Assembly: GCF_022549495.1 (NCBI RefSeq)
Contig: NZ_JAKZGD010000003.1
Location: forward strand, 346,034-410,033
Direction: 5' to 3'
From: Acinetobacter sp. ANC 4805
Lineage (GTDB): Bacteria; Pseudomonadota; Gammaproteobacteria; Pseudomonadales; Moraxellaceae
Length of the DNA: 64,000 bases
Below, one piece after another: positions 36,551 through 45,528 of the stretch (positions are counted from its first letter, which is position 1; each line of letters opens with the position of its first letter). The translations under genes and the position numbers were made by a program. Below the pieces are notes generated by a model. The model was not told the origin of the DNA and made no database searches. It saw only the letters and a program-made list of their open reading frames with translations.

Positions 36551-37129
36551 TTATTTAACAGCAGTTGCTTCTGTGGTGATATTTACAGTGATTTTATCAC
36601 CAACATTTGGAACGTAATTTCCGATACCAAATGCAGAACGATCAAATGAAGTGGTCGCATTAAAACCAATTGCAGGAACTTTCGCCATTGGATGCTCGCC
36701 TTGTTTGTTCAAGATAGCATTTAAAACAACAGGTTTAGTTACACCTTTTACAGTTAAGTTACCAGTAATTTTAAAGTGCTTTTTATCTTTGGTTTCTACT
36801 TTGGTACTTTTAAATGTAATGTTTGGATATTTAGCTGCATTAAACCAAGCTTCTTCTTGGAATTCTTTATCTAAAGCCGCTACATTTGTATTGACACTGC
36901 TTAATGGAATTGTCACTTCAACTGAAGAATTTGCAGGTTTTTCATTATCAACCTTAATTACGCCTTGGATATTGGTAAAATTTGCACTTGGTGTAGAGAA
37001 ACCAAAGTGATTCCAACTAAATACTGTTGCAGTATGTGTTGGGTCAATTTTGTAATCGACAGGAGCTGCTAAAGTAACTGAACTTGCTAAAGTGATTGCT
37101 AAACCGAGACTTAATGTTTTAAGTTGCAT
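36551..37129 (-). CDS. YceI-family periplasmic protein
   Basis: A 192-residue protein with a signal peptide (MQLKTLSLGLAITLASSVTLAA) and one YceI lipocalin-like domain: VDYKIDPTHTATVFSWNHFG, then FKSTKVETKDKK, ITGNLTVKGVTKPVVL and GFNATTSFDRSAFGIG. YceI proteins bind isoprenoid-type lipids such as octaprenyl chains in a hydrophobic pocket and are often induced by base or stress. It is monocistronic and convergent with clpB. Confidence 0.92.
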   Translation of the reverse strand: MQLKTLSLGLAITLASSVTLAAPVDYKIDPTHTATVFSWNHFGFSTPSANFTNIQGVIKVDNEKPANSSVEVTIPLSSVNTNVAALDKEFQEEAWFNAAKYPNITFKSTKVETKDKKHFKITGNLTVKGVTKPVVLNAILNKQGEHPMAKVPAIGFNATTSFDRSAFGIGNYVPNVGDKITVNITTEATAVK

Positions 37130-37356
37130 CTTTTGTATCCTTGTTTGATATGTTAATTAGTTTATACATCAAGTAATTTTATTCATTATTCTTTATAAAA
37201 CGATATGTTTCATTCGTGCAACAATAAAAGCGTTACAGTGCATATCAAACATAATTATTATAAGACTATTCAGTACTAGACATTTAGTTCAAGAAGCAAC
37301 ATGATCAATTGGTATATTTTTATTTAGTTTTTAGAAGATAAACAACAAGGTAAAAC

Positions 37357-37767
37357 ATGACACATACAGCACAAGCCTTAAGTACAGCAACGCCTTATCG
37401 TGTAACACTCACAGATTCCTCAGGTCATATCTGGTATTCAGATGAACCAACAGATAAAGGAGGACAAGATAGCGCACCGAATCCAATTCAATTATTATTA
37501 TCTGCATTAGGTGCTTGCACGACTATTACTTTAGAAATGTACACAAAGCACAAAGGAATTCAGCTTGAGCATGTCCAAGTTGATCTCATATTAAACTCAA
37601 ATGGTGAACCTGAATCTGGTCAAAATAATATCGAACGTAAAATTTTGTTGAAAGGTGAGTTTACAGAAGATCAGCATAAACGCTTATTGAAAGTTGCTGA
37701 AAGCTGTCCTGTTCATAAGCTTTTAACTTCTAATATCTCGATTCAAACAGCGTTAAGTATTGTGTAA
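37357..37767 (+). CDS. OsmC-family protein
   Basis: A 136-residue OsmC domain with the two redox cysteines in LGACTTITLEMYTKHKG and VAESCPVHKLL. The CPVHKLL end is typical of the YhfA/YklA-like subgroup. It is a second OsmC protein in this window, only distantly like the one at 32208, so the two are not a recent duplication. Divergent from yceI with 227 bp between them. Its role in hydroperoxide reduction is inferred from the family. Confidence 0.88.
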   Translation: MTHTAQALSTATPYRVTLTDSSGHIWYSDEPTDKGGQDSAPNPIQLLLSALGACTTITLEMYTKHKGIQLEHVQVDLILNSNGEPESGQNNIERKILLKGEFTEDQHKRLLKVAESCPVHKLLTSNISIQTALSIV

Positions 37768-37772
37768 AAATA

Positions 37773-37802
37773 TAAGGTGTTGTTTGGTTATTCAACACCT
37801 TA
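37773..37802. terminator. Bidirectional terminator
   Basis: TAAGGTGTTG pairs perfectly with CAACACCTTA around a 10-base loop, flanked by A- and T-rich runs, between the convergent OsmC and LRAT-like genes. Confidence 0.85.
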
Positions 37803-37829
37803 TTTGCTTAGAGGTTTTAATAGAAAGAT

Positions 37830-38387
37830 CTATGATTTGAACGAATTTCTATTTTTAAGCTTCTTCTCTCTAAGTAATAAATAAGCAGGAAGAGATTTTT
37901 TTGCCTGTCTACGCAACATCATTTTGATGTATAACACCAATGCAAAACAAGCAGTTGCAATCGTCAGCATAAGGCTATTCATATAGCTCATGACAGAACT
38001 AATATAACCAATCGTTGCAAGACGGCGTTGCATACGTTCAACTTGAATACTTGATTCAATACCTGTGATTGCCCACGTACACAAGTGTTCGCAATTGTTA
38101 ATAATCAAATGATAATGGTTTTCATGCATTCGTGAACGCATGCGCCGAACAATTGCTTTGGCTTTGTAACGAGGAGATGGATAGTTTCTCGTATAAATTG
38201 GTTTTCCACGAGCAAAGCGTTGAATTGATGTTATTTCGATAGGATGCTTTTTGAAAATATGTGCAAAACCAGAATAGTGAATGACACGTCCACGACCTGC
38301 ATAAATACCATGATGGCTATAACCAAAGTGTTTGACGATCAGATGTGCGCCGAGTGGGAAATGTTGTTGTGTTTGCTGCATACTCAT
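37830..38387 (-). CDS. LRAT-like NlpC/P60-superfamily protein with C-terminal membrane segment
   Basis: A 185-residue protein. The first 120 residues look like a lecithin-retinol-acyltransferase domain: HFGYSHHGIYAG with the catalytic-type His, VIHYSG, and the NCEH motif at 98-101 with nucleophile candidate Cys99. A single hydrophobic segment follows at about 130-158 (SLMLTIATACFALVLYIKMM) and then a strongly basic tail. Related eukaryotic proteins (H-rev107, LRAT) are tail-anchored acyltransferases or phospholipases; bacterial members are uncharacterised. A lipid-acyl-transfer role at the membrane is plausible but inferred. ATG 38381 is an alternative start. Confidence 0.8.
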   Translation of the reverse strand: MSMQQTQQHFPLGAHLIVKHFGYSHHGIYAGRGRVIHYSGFAHIFKKHPIEITSIQRFARGKPIYTRNYPSPRYKAKAIVRRMRSRMHENHYHLIINNCEHLCTWAITGIESSIQVERMQRRLATIGYISSVMSYMNSLMLTIATACFALVLYIKMMLRRQAKKSLPAYLLLREKKLKNRNSFKS

Positions 38388-38552
38388 ACAAGGTCATTGT
38401 ATTTACAAGTGTATTTTAATCAAAAAATATGAATCAATCGAGTTTATTTACATGCTGAACCATAAGATTGTGTGTATAGATTGTATCCAGTCTTTTTATG
38501 CGTTATCACACTATGGGAGAATGAGATCGGTTGATTCGAACAATATTAAACT

Positions 38553-39293
38553 ATGCTTAGAAAATGGCTTATAGCTTTATGGATTGGTTTGTTTATTCCT
38601 TATGCATATGCGATGCAACAACAAACGATTCAAGTAGATGATATTTCTTATGATGTAATTAAAGTCGAGCATCTACAACAACTTCGATTGTTTTTAAAGA
38701 ACCCAAAAACTGAACATTATTATCAGAAATTCTCTCATATTCAAAACGTGCTTCCAGCATGTGAACAGTTAAATTTTGCAATGAATGCAGGGATGTATCA
38801 TCCAGATTTCCAACCTGTAGGTTTGTATATCGAACAGGGTAAGCAGATTATTAGGCTAAATGAGGCGGAAGGTTTTGGTAATTTTTTTATGCAACCGAAT
38901 GGGGTCATTGCTTGGAACAATAAATATGCTGTGATTAAAACAACGAGAGATTATAAGTCTGATGGATTTAAGGCACAGTTTGCGACACAATCTGGACCAA
39001 TGTTGGTTTATAAGGGGAAAATCAATAGCCAATTTTTAGCCGATTCAAATTCTTTAAAAATAAGAAATGGTGTTGGAATTAAAAATAATCAACTGTACTT
39101 TGTGATCTCACAGCAAAGGGTTAATTTTTATCAGTTTGCCAAATTCTTTCAGCAGCACTTAAAAATTGAAAATGCACTATATCTAGATGGTTCGATTTCA
39201 AGTTTATATTCGGCACAGACCAAGCGCCATGATAAGCGTTTTAATTTAGGGCCGATCGTAGCCGAGGTTGCTCAAAATAATTGTAAGTCATGA
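38553..39293 (+). CDS. Phosphodiester glycosidase (NAGPA/DUF2233) family, exported
   Basis: A 246-residue protein with a signal peptide (ending YAYA-MQ) and a single phosphodiester-glycosidase domain. Family motifs seen: NFAMNAGMYHPDFQPVGLYI, FATQSGPMLVYKG, RNGVGI and NALYLDGSISSLY. These correspond to the sugar-phosphodiester hydrolases related to mammalian uncovering enzyme and Escherichia coli YigE. It should act in the periplasm. No ribosome site is obvious. The target glycoconjugate is unknown. Confidence 0.85.
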   Translation: MLRKWLIALWIGLFIPYAYAMQQQTIQVDDISYDVIKVEHLQQLRLFLKNPKTEHYYQKFSHIQNVLPACEQLNFAMNAGMYHPDFQPVGLYIEQGKQIIRLNEAEGFGNFFMQPNGVIAWNNKYAVIKTTRDYKSDGFKAQFATQSGPMLVYKGKINSQFLADSNSLKIRNGVGIKNNQLYFVISQQRVNFYQFAKFFQQHLKIENALYLDGSISSLYSAQTKRHDKRFNLGPIVAEVAQNNCKS

Positions 39294-39295
39294 AT

Positions 39296-39327
39296 CCCTA
39301 ATCTTCTGATCATCAGAGGATTAGGGG
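39296..39327. terminator. Terminator hairpin
   Basis: CCCTAATCTTCTGAT pairs with ATCAGAGGATTAGGG with one mismatch. A T-rich tract (TTTATTTTTATT) follows on the plus strand after a few Gs. It is shared by two convergent genes. Confidence 0.75.
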
Positions 39328-39337
39328 GGATTTATTT

Positions 39338-39565
39338 TTATTGAATTGGCGACTTGATCAGCGCAAGAAGCTCTTTACGACTATAGCCTCTAGAAATCAG
39401 GACTTTTTTGATGCCTTGGATTACATCGTCATCGGTTGCTTTTACTAAAGCATCCAGTAATTGTTCATTTGATTTGCAAGAATAATCATTTTCAACACAA
39501 GAAGTCTGATTCTTATGTTCATTATATTGCTGATCTGCATTCAACAATTTTTGCCAAAAACTCAT
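39338..39565 (-). CDS. Small conserved-looking hypothetical protein
   Basis: A 75-residue soluble, helical, acidic protein (MSFWQKLLNADQQYNEHKNQ...). It contains Cys at two positions in an Asn/Ser-rich linker and a helix-rich end, DDVIQGIKKVLISRGYSRKE. I do not recognise a family. The gene fits the gap between a terminator and the trmA region, and the composition looks coding. Whether it is expressed cannot be told from sequence. Confidence 0.6.
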   Translation of the reverse strand: MSFWQKLLNADQQYNEHKNQTSCVENDYSCKSNEQLLDALVKATDDDVIQGIKKVLISRGYSRKELLALIKSPIQ

Positions 39566-39770
39566 AGAGCCTTCATATACAACCTAACATAGATCGAAAT
39601 ATAGCCACTTTAAAATAAAATACAAGTCAGCTTAAGTGATAAAAGCAGCAGTTGAACTTCAGTTATTTCGATAACTGTTTAAATTTTTAACGGAATTATG
39701 ACGGATTGATGAATTTGACTTTGATAAATATCATTTTTTTGAATGAATGCAACAGATAAACTTTAATAAA

Positions 39771-39799
39771 AAATAGAGAGTTATATAAACTCTCTATTT
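39771..39799. terminator. Terminator downstream of trmA
   Basis: AAATAGAGAGTT pairs perfectly with AACTCTCTATTT around 5 bases. On the minus strand it is followed by TTTATT, as expected for the end of trmA. Confidence 0.85.
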
Positions 39800-39825
39800 G
39801 TAATGCTTACTTTGCAATAATTTGT

Positions 39826-40911
39826 TTAAATCTTTTCGAGTAATACGCCTGATTCAACATGATGTGTAAAAGGGAATTGATCGAACATGGCGAACTTAGT
39901 GACGCGATGCGTTTGAGTCAATGTTTTTAAATTGTCATGTAAAGTATCAGGGTTGCATGAAATATAAATAATACGCTCAAAACCTTGTAATAATTTAAGT
40001 GTTTCGTCATCAATCCCTGCACGTGGCGGATCTACAAAAACCGTGTCAAAGTCATAACTTTGAATATCAATATTGGCTTCTTGTAAACGCCTAAATTCAC
40101 GCTCACCTTGATATGCTTGGGTAAATTCTTCAGCAGATAAGCGTGCAACCTGAATATTTTCGATTTGGTTTTGTTCAATGTTCCATTGCGCTGCATAAAC
40201 CGAAGATTTTGCCAGTTCTGTTGCCAATACACGTTTAAATTTTAACGATAATGGCAGGGTAAAATTACCATTGCCACAGTACAGCTCTAAAAGGTCTTTT
40301 TGCGCGCCTTCAGCAGCATCACATGCCCATTCAAGCATGTTTTGGCACACTTGGGCATTGGGTTGAGTAAAGCTACTTTCAATTTGCTTATATTTAAAAG
40401 ACCGTCCATGAACGTTAAGTTGCTCTACGACATAGTCATCACCAATAATGACCTTTTGACCACGACTACGTCCCATAATTTTAATATTGAGTTTTTCAGC
40501 GAGTGCTTTCGCAGCAATTTCCCAATCAGCATCTAATTTACGATGGTAGATCAAAGTCACTAACATCTCACCACTTAAAGTAGCGAGGAAATCTGCTTCA
40601 AAAATACGTTGCGATAAAATGGGTGTTGCTTTTAGTTCCTGCAGTAAGCGTGGCATTAAGTCGTTAATGCTACGATCTGCAATAGGAAACTCATCCACAC
40701 GGACAACTTCTTTTTGCTTACCATCTTCAGCACGTTCAAACATTGCATAGAACAAATCATCTTCTGTATGCCAAATCCGAAATTCAGCACGCATACGGAA
40801 ATGTTGTTCAGGTGATTGAAACACTTCTAAAACAGGGGGATTGAACGGAGCAAATTGAGTGGTGATACGTTCAACTTTCTCTTGAAGTTGCTGTTGGTAA
40901 GATACGCTCAT
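39826..40911 (-). CDS. trmA: tRNA (uracil-54-C5)-methyltransferase TrmA
   Basis: A 361-residue enzyme making ribothymidine at tRNA position 54 with SAM. I start at ATG 40911; the longer frame would need a TTG two codons upstream. Diagnostic parts: [28 protein letters not shown], the SAM motif [26 protein letters not shown], and the catalytic Cys in YISCNPDTL. Close in length to the Escherichia coli enzyme (366). It stands alone, ending in a terminator. Confidence 0.96.
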   Translation of the reverse strand: MSVSYQQQLQEKVERITTQFAPFNPPVLEVFQSPEQHFRMRAEFRIWHTEDDLFYAMFERAEDGKQKEVVRVDEFPIADRSINDLMPRLLQELKATPILSQRIFEADFLATLSGEMLVTLIYHRKLDADWEIAAKALAEKLNIKIMGRSRGQKVIIGDDYVVEQLNVHGRSFKYKQIESSFTQPNAQVCQNMLEWACDAAEGAQKDLLELYCGNGNFTLPLSLKFKRVLATELAKSSVYAAQWNIEQNQIENIQVARLSAEEFTQAYQGEREFRRLQEANIDIQSYDFDTVFVDPPRAGIDDETLKLLQGFERIIYISCNPDTLHDNLKTLTQTHRVTKFAMFDQFPFTHHVESGVLLEKI

Positions 40912-41222
40912 AAACAAGAAAACTACAGGTGAAATCTAAAGTGGAATGGTATCAAAAAAGCGGTATAAGGTGCAGGTAAATTATAGGATTCTCAATAATT
41001 AGAATTAAATAGGTCGGGATTTTTCAAGAGTAGGCGTTGTACTTCTTCTGTTGATCTAAGCATTGAACAATTTGTGATGAAATAATAGGGGATTAGTAAG
41101 TTCGCAAGTTTCTCTATGTCTTTTAAGCAGTAGAGTCTGTAAACTATGCGCAATTTTTTGATTTTACTCATGCTTGATTGTTTTAATCGACACTGAGTCT
41201 TTAGTTTTGAGATATTCCGCCC
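40912..41222. promoter_or_regulatory. trmA-prfA divergent intergenic region
   Basis: 311 bp with no gene. A possible prfA promoter is TTGATT at 41158 with TTTAAT about 18 bases later. Unlike many gammaproteobacteria, hemA is not directly upstream of prfA. Confidence 0.3.
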
Positions 41223-42311
41223 ATGAAAGCATCACTCCGTTTAAGACTTGATCAACTTTGTGATCGTCATGAAGAGCTGACCGCATTACTTGCTGATGTA
41301 GAAGTAATTTCGGACAATAAACGTTTTCGTAAACTGTCTCGTGAGCATAATGATTTAACTGAAATCACCGAGGTTTGGGGGAAATATCGTCAAGCGGAAG
41401 AAGATATCGAAACTGCTGAAATGATGAAATCAGACCCTGATTTCAAAGAGATGGCTGAGGAAGAAATCAAAGAAAATAAAGCACTTTTGGTTGCGCTTGA
41501 AGAGCAATTGAATGTGTTGATGATTCCTAAAGATCCAAATGATGCCAATGCAGCCTACCTTGAAATTCGTGCAGGTACAGGTGGCGATGAAGCCGCAATC
41601 TTCTCAGGTGATTTATTCCGTATGTATAGCAAATACGCTGAAACACAAGGTTGGCGTATAGAAGTACTGTCTGAGAATGAGGGTGAACATGGCGGTTATA
41701 AAGAAGTGATTTGCCGTGTAGATGGTGATGGTGTCTATGGTCGTTTGAAGTTTGAAAGTGGCGCACATCGTGTACAACGTGTACCTGCAACAGAATCTCA
41801 AGGTCGTGTACATACTTCGGCTTGTACCGTCGCTATTTTGCCTGAAATCGATGTAGATACCACAGTTGAAATCAATCCAGCAGATTTACGTATTGATACT
41901 TACCGTGCATCAGGAGCAGGTGGTCAGCACATTAACAAAACCGATTCAGCGGTGCGTATTACTCATATTCCATCGGGTGTGGTGGTGGAATGTCAGGAAG
42001 AACGTTCACAACACAAGAACAAAGCCAAAGCCATGGCTTTGTTAGTCTCACGTTTAGAAAATGCGAAACGTGCGGCGGCTGATGCAGCAACCTCAGAAAT
42101 GCGCCGCGACTTGGTCGGTTCAGGTGACCGTTCAGAGCGTATTCGTACTTATAACTACCCGCAAGGTCGTATGACCGACCATCGTATTAACCTGACTTTA
42201 TATAAGTTGGATGCGATTATGGAAGGTGATTTAACAGAGTTACTGGATAGTTTACATCGTGAATATCAAGCGGATCAGTTGGCGATGCTGGCACAGGAAA
42301 ATGGCGGCTGA
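41223..42311 (+). CDS. prfA: Peptide chain release factor 1
   Basis: A 362-residue RF1 that ends translation at UAA and UAG. The GGQ peptidyl-hydrolysis motif is at 233-235 ([11 protein letters not shown]), and the stop-codon-recognition tripeptide region reads [12 protein letters not shown] with the expected P-A-T. Length and all domains are normal. It overlaps prmC by one base (TGATG), so the release factor and its methyltransferase are translationally coupled, which is the common bacterial arrangement. Confidence 0.97.
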   Translation: MKASLRLRLDQLCDRHEELTALLADVEVISDNKRFRKLSREHNDLTEITEVWGKYRQAEEDIETAEMMKSDPDFKEMAEEEIKENKALLVALEEQLNVLMIPKDPNDANAAYLEIRAGTGGDEAAIFSGDLFRMYSKYAETQGWRIEVLSENEGEHGGYKEVICRVDGDGVYGRLKFESGAHRVQRVPATESQGRVHTSACTVAILPEIDVDTTVEINPADLRIDTYRASGAGGQHINKTDSAVRITHIPSGVVVECQEERSQHKNKAKAMALLVSRLENAKRAAADAATSEMRRDLVGSGDRSERIRTYNYPQGRMTDHRINLTLYKLDAIMEGDLTELLDSLHREYQADQLAMLAQENGG

Positions 42312-43129
42312 TGAATATTGCTCAAGCCTTAGAAATTAAAGGTGAAATTGATAGTTATGAACGTCAAGAAGCGGCATGGCTACTTGAACACCTTCTAGGT
42401 ATCAATGCTTTAGAACTCAAATTAAGACTTGAGCAAGAGTTGACGGAACTGCAAGAGCAGGCTTTTTTAGAAGGGCTTGCGCGTATTGAACAGGGTGAAC
42501 CATTGGCTTATGTCACAGGTTCACAACCGTTTTGGACGCTCGATTTAAAAGTCACCCATGATACTTTAGTGCCACGTCCAGATACCGAAATTTTGGTAGA
42601 AACGGTGCTCAAACTGCCGCTCGATCAACACGCGAATATTGTGGATTTAGGTACAGGAACAGGTGCAATTGCTTTGGCACTTGCATGTGAACGTCCTCAA
42701 TGGCAAGTGACTGCAACTGATATTTATGCGCCGACTTTGGATGTGGCTAAGGATAATGCGGTTCGACACGGGCTGATGCAAGTGAAATTTGCTTGTGGGG
42801 CTTGGTTTGAAGCTTTAGAGCAACAAAAATTTGATTTGATTGTCTCGAATCCGCCGTATATTGACCCTGAAGATGTACATATGCAAAAGCTCAAGTCTGA
42901 ACCTGAGCGTGCATTGATTGCAGATAAGCAGGGTATGGCGGATATTGAAACCATTATTACTCAAGGCAAAGATTGGCTTAAACCGAATGGCTGGATTGTG
43001 CTTGAACATGGTTATGATCAGGGGCAATTGGTACGTGAAATTTTTGAGCAGTTAGGTTTTGATCGGATTCAAACCATCAAAGATTATGGTGGCAATGATC
43101 GTGTCAGCCTAGGGCAAAAGCAGGCTTAA
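42311..43129 (+). CDS. prmC: Release factor glutamine methyltransferase PrmC
   Basis: A 272-residue enzyme that methylates the Gln of the GGQ motif in release factors. The SAM site is IVDLGTGTGAIAL and the substrate motif NPPY is in DLIVSNPPYI. The N-terminal helical domain contains the usual GEPLAYVTGSQPFW. Coupled to prfA upstream. Its stop codon overlaps the stop of the convergent PaiB-like gene within TTAA. Confidence 0.96.
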   Translation: MNIAQALEIKGEIDSYERQEAAWLLEHLLGINALELKLRLEQELTELQEQAFLEGLARIEQGEPLAYVTGSQPFWTLDLKVTHDTLVPRPDTEILVETVLKLPLDQHANIVDLGTGTGAIALALACERPQWQVTATDIYAPTLDVAKDNAVRHGLMQVKFACGAWFEALEQQKFDLIVSNPPYIDPEDVHMQKLKSEPERALIADKQGMADIETIITQGKDWLKPNGWIVLEHGYDQGQLVREIFEQLGFDRIQTIKDYGGNDRVSLGQKQA

Positions 43130-43758
43130 TCCTCAATATATTGCTCTACGGCATTTGCTAAACAGTGATTACCTTGTTGTTGCAGTCCGTCGATAACACC
43201 TAAAGCATCTATTTTATCTCGATTTTGGCTCAGTTTAAATTTGCCTGTGATGTGTGAAATCTGAATTTCAATTCCGACAATACCTTGTAATTCTTGAGCA
43301 ATGTATTCACTTGGTGCATCCGACATTTTCCACGGTGTTGCTTGTTTGGCTTCATGGGTACGTGTCAGTTTAGCCAAAATGCCACGTAATGCTTTTTCAT
43401 CTGATAAGAAAGTAATAGTTCCTTTAACATGAACCACTTGATAGTTCCATGTTGGTACATGCTGATGGTGTTGCTGTTTACTTGGATACCAGTTTGGTGA
43501 GATATAGCCTTGCTCACCCTGAAAGATAATTAAAACTTCTGTGCCGTCTTCAATTTGAGTATGCAGAGGATTATTCCTCGCAATATGGGCAACTAAAGTG
43601 GTGGTTTGGCTATGCTCATCTCGCAATAAATGAAAGGGTAAATGATTGGCCTCCAAGCCTTCTGCACTATGACTAATCAAAGTTGCAAAGGGGTAGTCTT
43701 GGATCAGTTGGTATAATTTTTCAAGATTTTTTTCTTCAAAAATTTCAGGTAAATACAT
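43126..43758 (-). CDS. PaiB-like FMN-binding protein (FMN_bind_2 family)
   Basis: A 210-residue protein. The frame is open further upstream to 43899, but the family start MYLPEIFEEKN is at 43758, with AAAGG in front. Features of the family: FATLISHSAEGLEANHLPF, HIARNNPLHTQ, ISPNWYPSKQQHHQHVPTWNY and VHVKGTITFL. PaiB of Bacillus is called a negative regulator of sporulation and protease genes but has a flavin-reductase split-barrel fold. Its molecular task here is unknown. Convergent with prmC with overlapping stops. Confidence 0.88.
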   Translation of the reverse strand: MYLPEIFEEKNLEKLYQLIQDYPFATLISHSAEGLEANHLPFHLLRDEHSQTTTLVAHIARNNPLHTQIEDGTEVLIIFQGEQGYISPNWYPSKQQHHQHVPTWNYQVVHVKGTITFLSDEKALRGILAKLTRTHEAKQATPWKMSDAPSEYIAQELQGIVGIEIQISHITGKFKLSQNRDKIDALGVIDGLQQQGNHCLANAVEQYIED

Positions 43759-43924
43759 ATATACAAACCTTTGAAAAGTAAATAGAAAGCCATCCACATT
43801 TTCGCAATCTAGGTAATACATCTCGATTATGGCAGCTGAGGTCATCATACGTTGATTAGAATCTGATGTCTTGCTTATTGAGCCACAGATGATGATCACT
43901 GTTATTGTTGCTTGGCGAACACTT

Positions 43925-44800
43925 TTAAGCTGTAGTTGCTAAGAATCGTATGATTGATTCTTTCACAATGCTTGGTTGCTCCCAAGGCGTCCAATGCCCA
44001 CAATTTTCTAATTCAATCACCTGTGGGTTTGGGATCAATTCTTTGTAGCGTATTGCCATATGCTGTCCTGAATTAGGATCATTTTTACCATTAATCAATA
44101 ACATCGGAACTGTACTATTGATCAGGGCATTAACCAACCGATCACGCTGTTTAAATCGGTCAAAAATGGATTGATTTAAACTGACCATACATGTTTTGCC
44201 GTTTTTAAATTTTAATTGCTCATACCATTGTTTTAATTCTTCAGCACTGGGTTGATGGTTTGCATCAAACATTTGTTGCATCGACTTTGAAAAAATACGG
44301 AATGAAATCATTGGAACAATCAAATAACCTAATGATGAAGCCATTAATTTCTGTATCAACCGAGGGCGATAGGCTTCGGCAAACAGGCTGCCATTCATAA
44401 AAATAGTGGATTGGATTGAAAACTTTAAATTGCTTTGCCGTTGTCGATCTAGTAGTTCTTGAATAACGCCCACACCTAAATCGTGCCCAATCAGATGTAC
44501 ATGTTCTAAATTTAAATATTCAATCAACGTAATACATTGATCAGCGTGGTCTTGAACAGAATATGGATAGGGTGCAGGTTTATCGGAAAAGCCTAAACCT
44601 AATAAATCAATCGCGACAAGTTGGTATCGCTCTGAAAGCGTATCCCAAATTTTTGACCAATCATAAGAACTGGTAGGATAGCCATGAATCAGAAAGATGG
44701 TTTCTACTTCGGCTTTGCTTGAATGCTGGTAAAAAATATCAAAATTATGAAAAGAAAAATATTGTCCAGCCTTATGCCAACTTTGTAGAGTGTGATACAT
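43925..44800 (-). CDS. Alpha/beta-fold hydrolase
   Basis: A 291-residue hydrolase. I start at ATG 44800 (MYHTLQSWHK); an upstream ATG at 44839 would overlap the divergent promoter. The oxyanion loop is HGYPTSSYDW, the nucleophile elbow is GHDLGVGV, where Asp takes the nucleophile position as in epoxide hydrolases and haloalkane dehalogenases, and the late His is in ENCGHWTPWEQP. The Asp nucleophile together with HGYPTSS points to the epoxide-hydrolase/dehalogenase group rather than esterases. Control by the divergent TetR protein at 44860 is likely. Confidence 0.85.
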   Translation of the reverse strand: MYHTLQSWHKAGQYFSFHNFDIFYQHSSKAEVETIFLIHGYPTSSYDWSKIWDTLSERYQLVAIDLLGLGFSDKPAPYPYSVQDHADQCITLIEYLNLEHVHLIGHDLGVGVIQELLDRQRQSNLKFSIQSTIFMNGSLFAEAYRPRLIQKLMASSLGYLIVPMISFRIFSKSMQQMFDANHQPSAEELKQWYEQLKFKNGKTCMVSLNQSIFDRFKQRDRLVNALINSTVPMLLINGKNDPNSGQHMAIRYKELIPNPQVIELENCGHWTPWEQPSIVKESIIRFLATTA

Positions 44801-44822
44801 TTTTAATCTCTTTTTTATTAAA

Positions 44823-44835
44823 CTTACACTGTAAG
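44823..44835. promoter_or_regulatory. Candidate TetR operator
   Basis: CTTACACTGTAAG is a perfect 13-base palindrome with a central C, in the 59-bp gap between the divergent hydrolase and TetR genes. A second, weaker half-site TTACAAGGTAA follows at 44841-44851. It is well placed to control both genes. Confidence 0.55.
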
Positions 44836-44859
44836 GCAAATTACAAGGTAATCAATTTT

Positions 44860-45501
44860 ATGTCAAATACCGCTCATCAGAAGGCAAAAACAAAGGGAAA
44901 TTTGTCTAAAGAATTAATTGTGCAAACATCAATTACAATGATTGAAGAGATCGGAGTGGAAAAATTTAGTCTGCGTAAGCTTGCTGAGAAGCTTAATTGT
45001 GAACCGATGAGTATTTATTATCATCTCAAAAATAAAGATCAAATTTTTGATGAAATTGTCGACTTTCTGATTTTATCGATTCAATTTGAGAGTGAACAAT
45101 TACCGATCAAACAACAATTGATTTCGATCGCGCAACAATGGCGGACGTTGGCAAAAACATATTCCAATTTTTTTCCAGTATTGGCAGTTCATCAGTTAAA
45201 TACCCATACAGGTAGCCAGTTTATGAACCAAGTCTTAGCTATTTTTCAGAGTGCAGGATTACCAATTCAACAAGGCAGTTATTTTCTAAGAATTTTGAAT
45301 TATTATTTAATTGGCGCTGGAATTGATGAGGCAAAAGGTTATCAACTGGGCAGTTCAGCAACGCAACCCGTCAAAGCTGAAGAACTTGTTCATCAATATC
45401 CCTTATTAGCACAAGCTTTACCGTATTGGACAACTGAATATTATGATGAAATTTTCAATTTAGGTTTAGAGATGCTTTTAGTTCGAATCCTTCCAAGTTG
45501 A
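44860..45501 (+). CDS. TetR-family regulator
   Basis: A 213-residue protein starting at ATG 44860, supported by AAGG at 44845; the open frame extends further upstream without support. DNA-binding domain at about 20-65: FSLRKLAEKLNCEPMSIYYH as helix-turn-helix followed by LKNKDQIFDEIV. The C-terminal part is the long helical type of the TetR_C family often found with hydrolases and redox enzymes. Divergent from the Asp-nucleophile hydrolase gene with a palindrome between them. Confidence 0.9.
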   Translation: MSNTAHQKAKTKGNLSKELIVQTSITMIEEIGVEKFSLRKLAEKLNCEPMSIYYHLKNKDQIFDEIVDFLILSIQFESEQLPIKQQLISIAQQWRTLAKTYSNFFPVLAVHQLNTHTGSQFMNQVLAIFQSAGLPIQQGSYFLRILNYYLIGAGIDEAKGYQLGSSATQPVKAEELVHQYPLLAQALPYWTTEYYDEIFNLGLEMLLVRILPS

Positions 45502-45528
45502 TAAAATCTAGCAGTAGTTTGATTTTAT
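45501..45528. terminator. Weak terminator at convergent ends
   Basis: ATAAAATC pairs with GATTTTAT around 12 bases. It overlaps the ends of both the TetR and AraC genes. Weak, but there are no other candidates in the 23-bp gap. Confidence 0.35.

Noticed and set aside
43759..43899. Upstream extension of the PaiB-like protein
   Set aside because: The family begins at MYLPEIFEEKN and has a ribosome site there; the extension has none of the family features.
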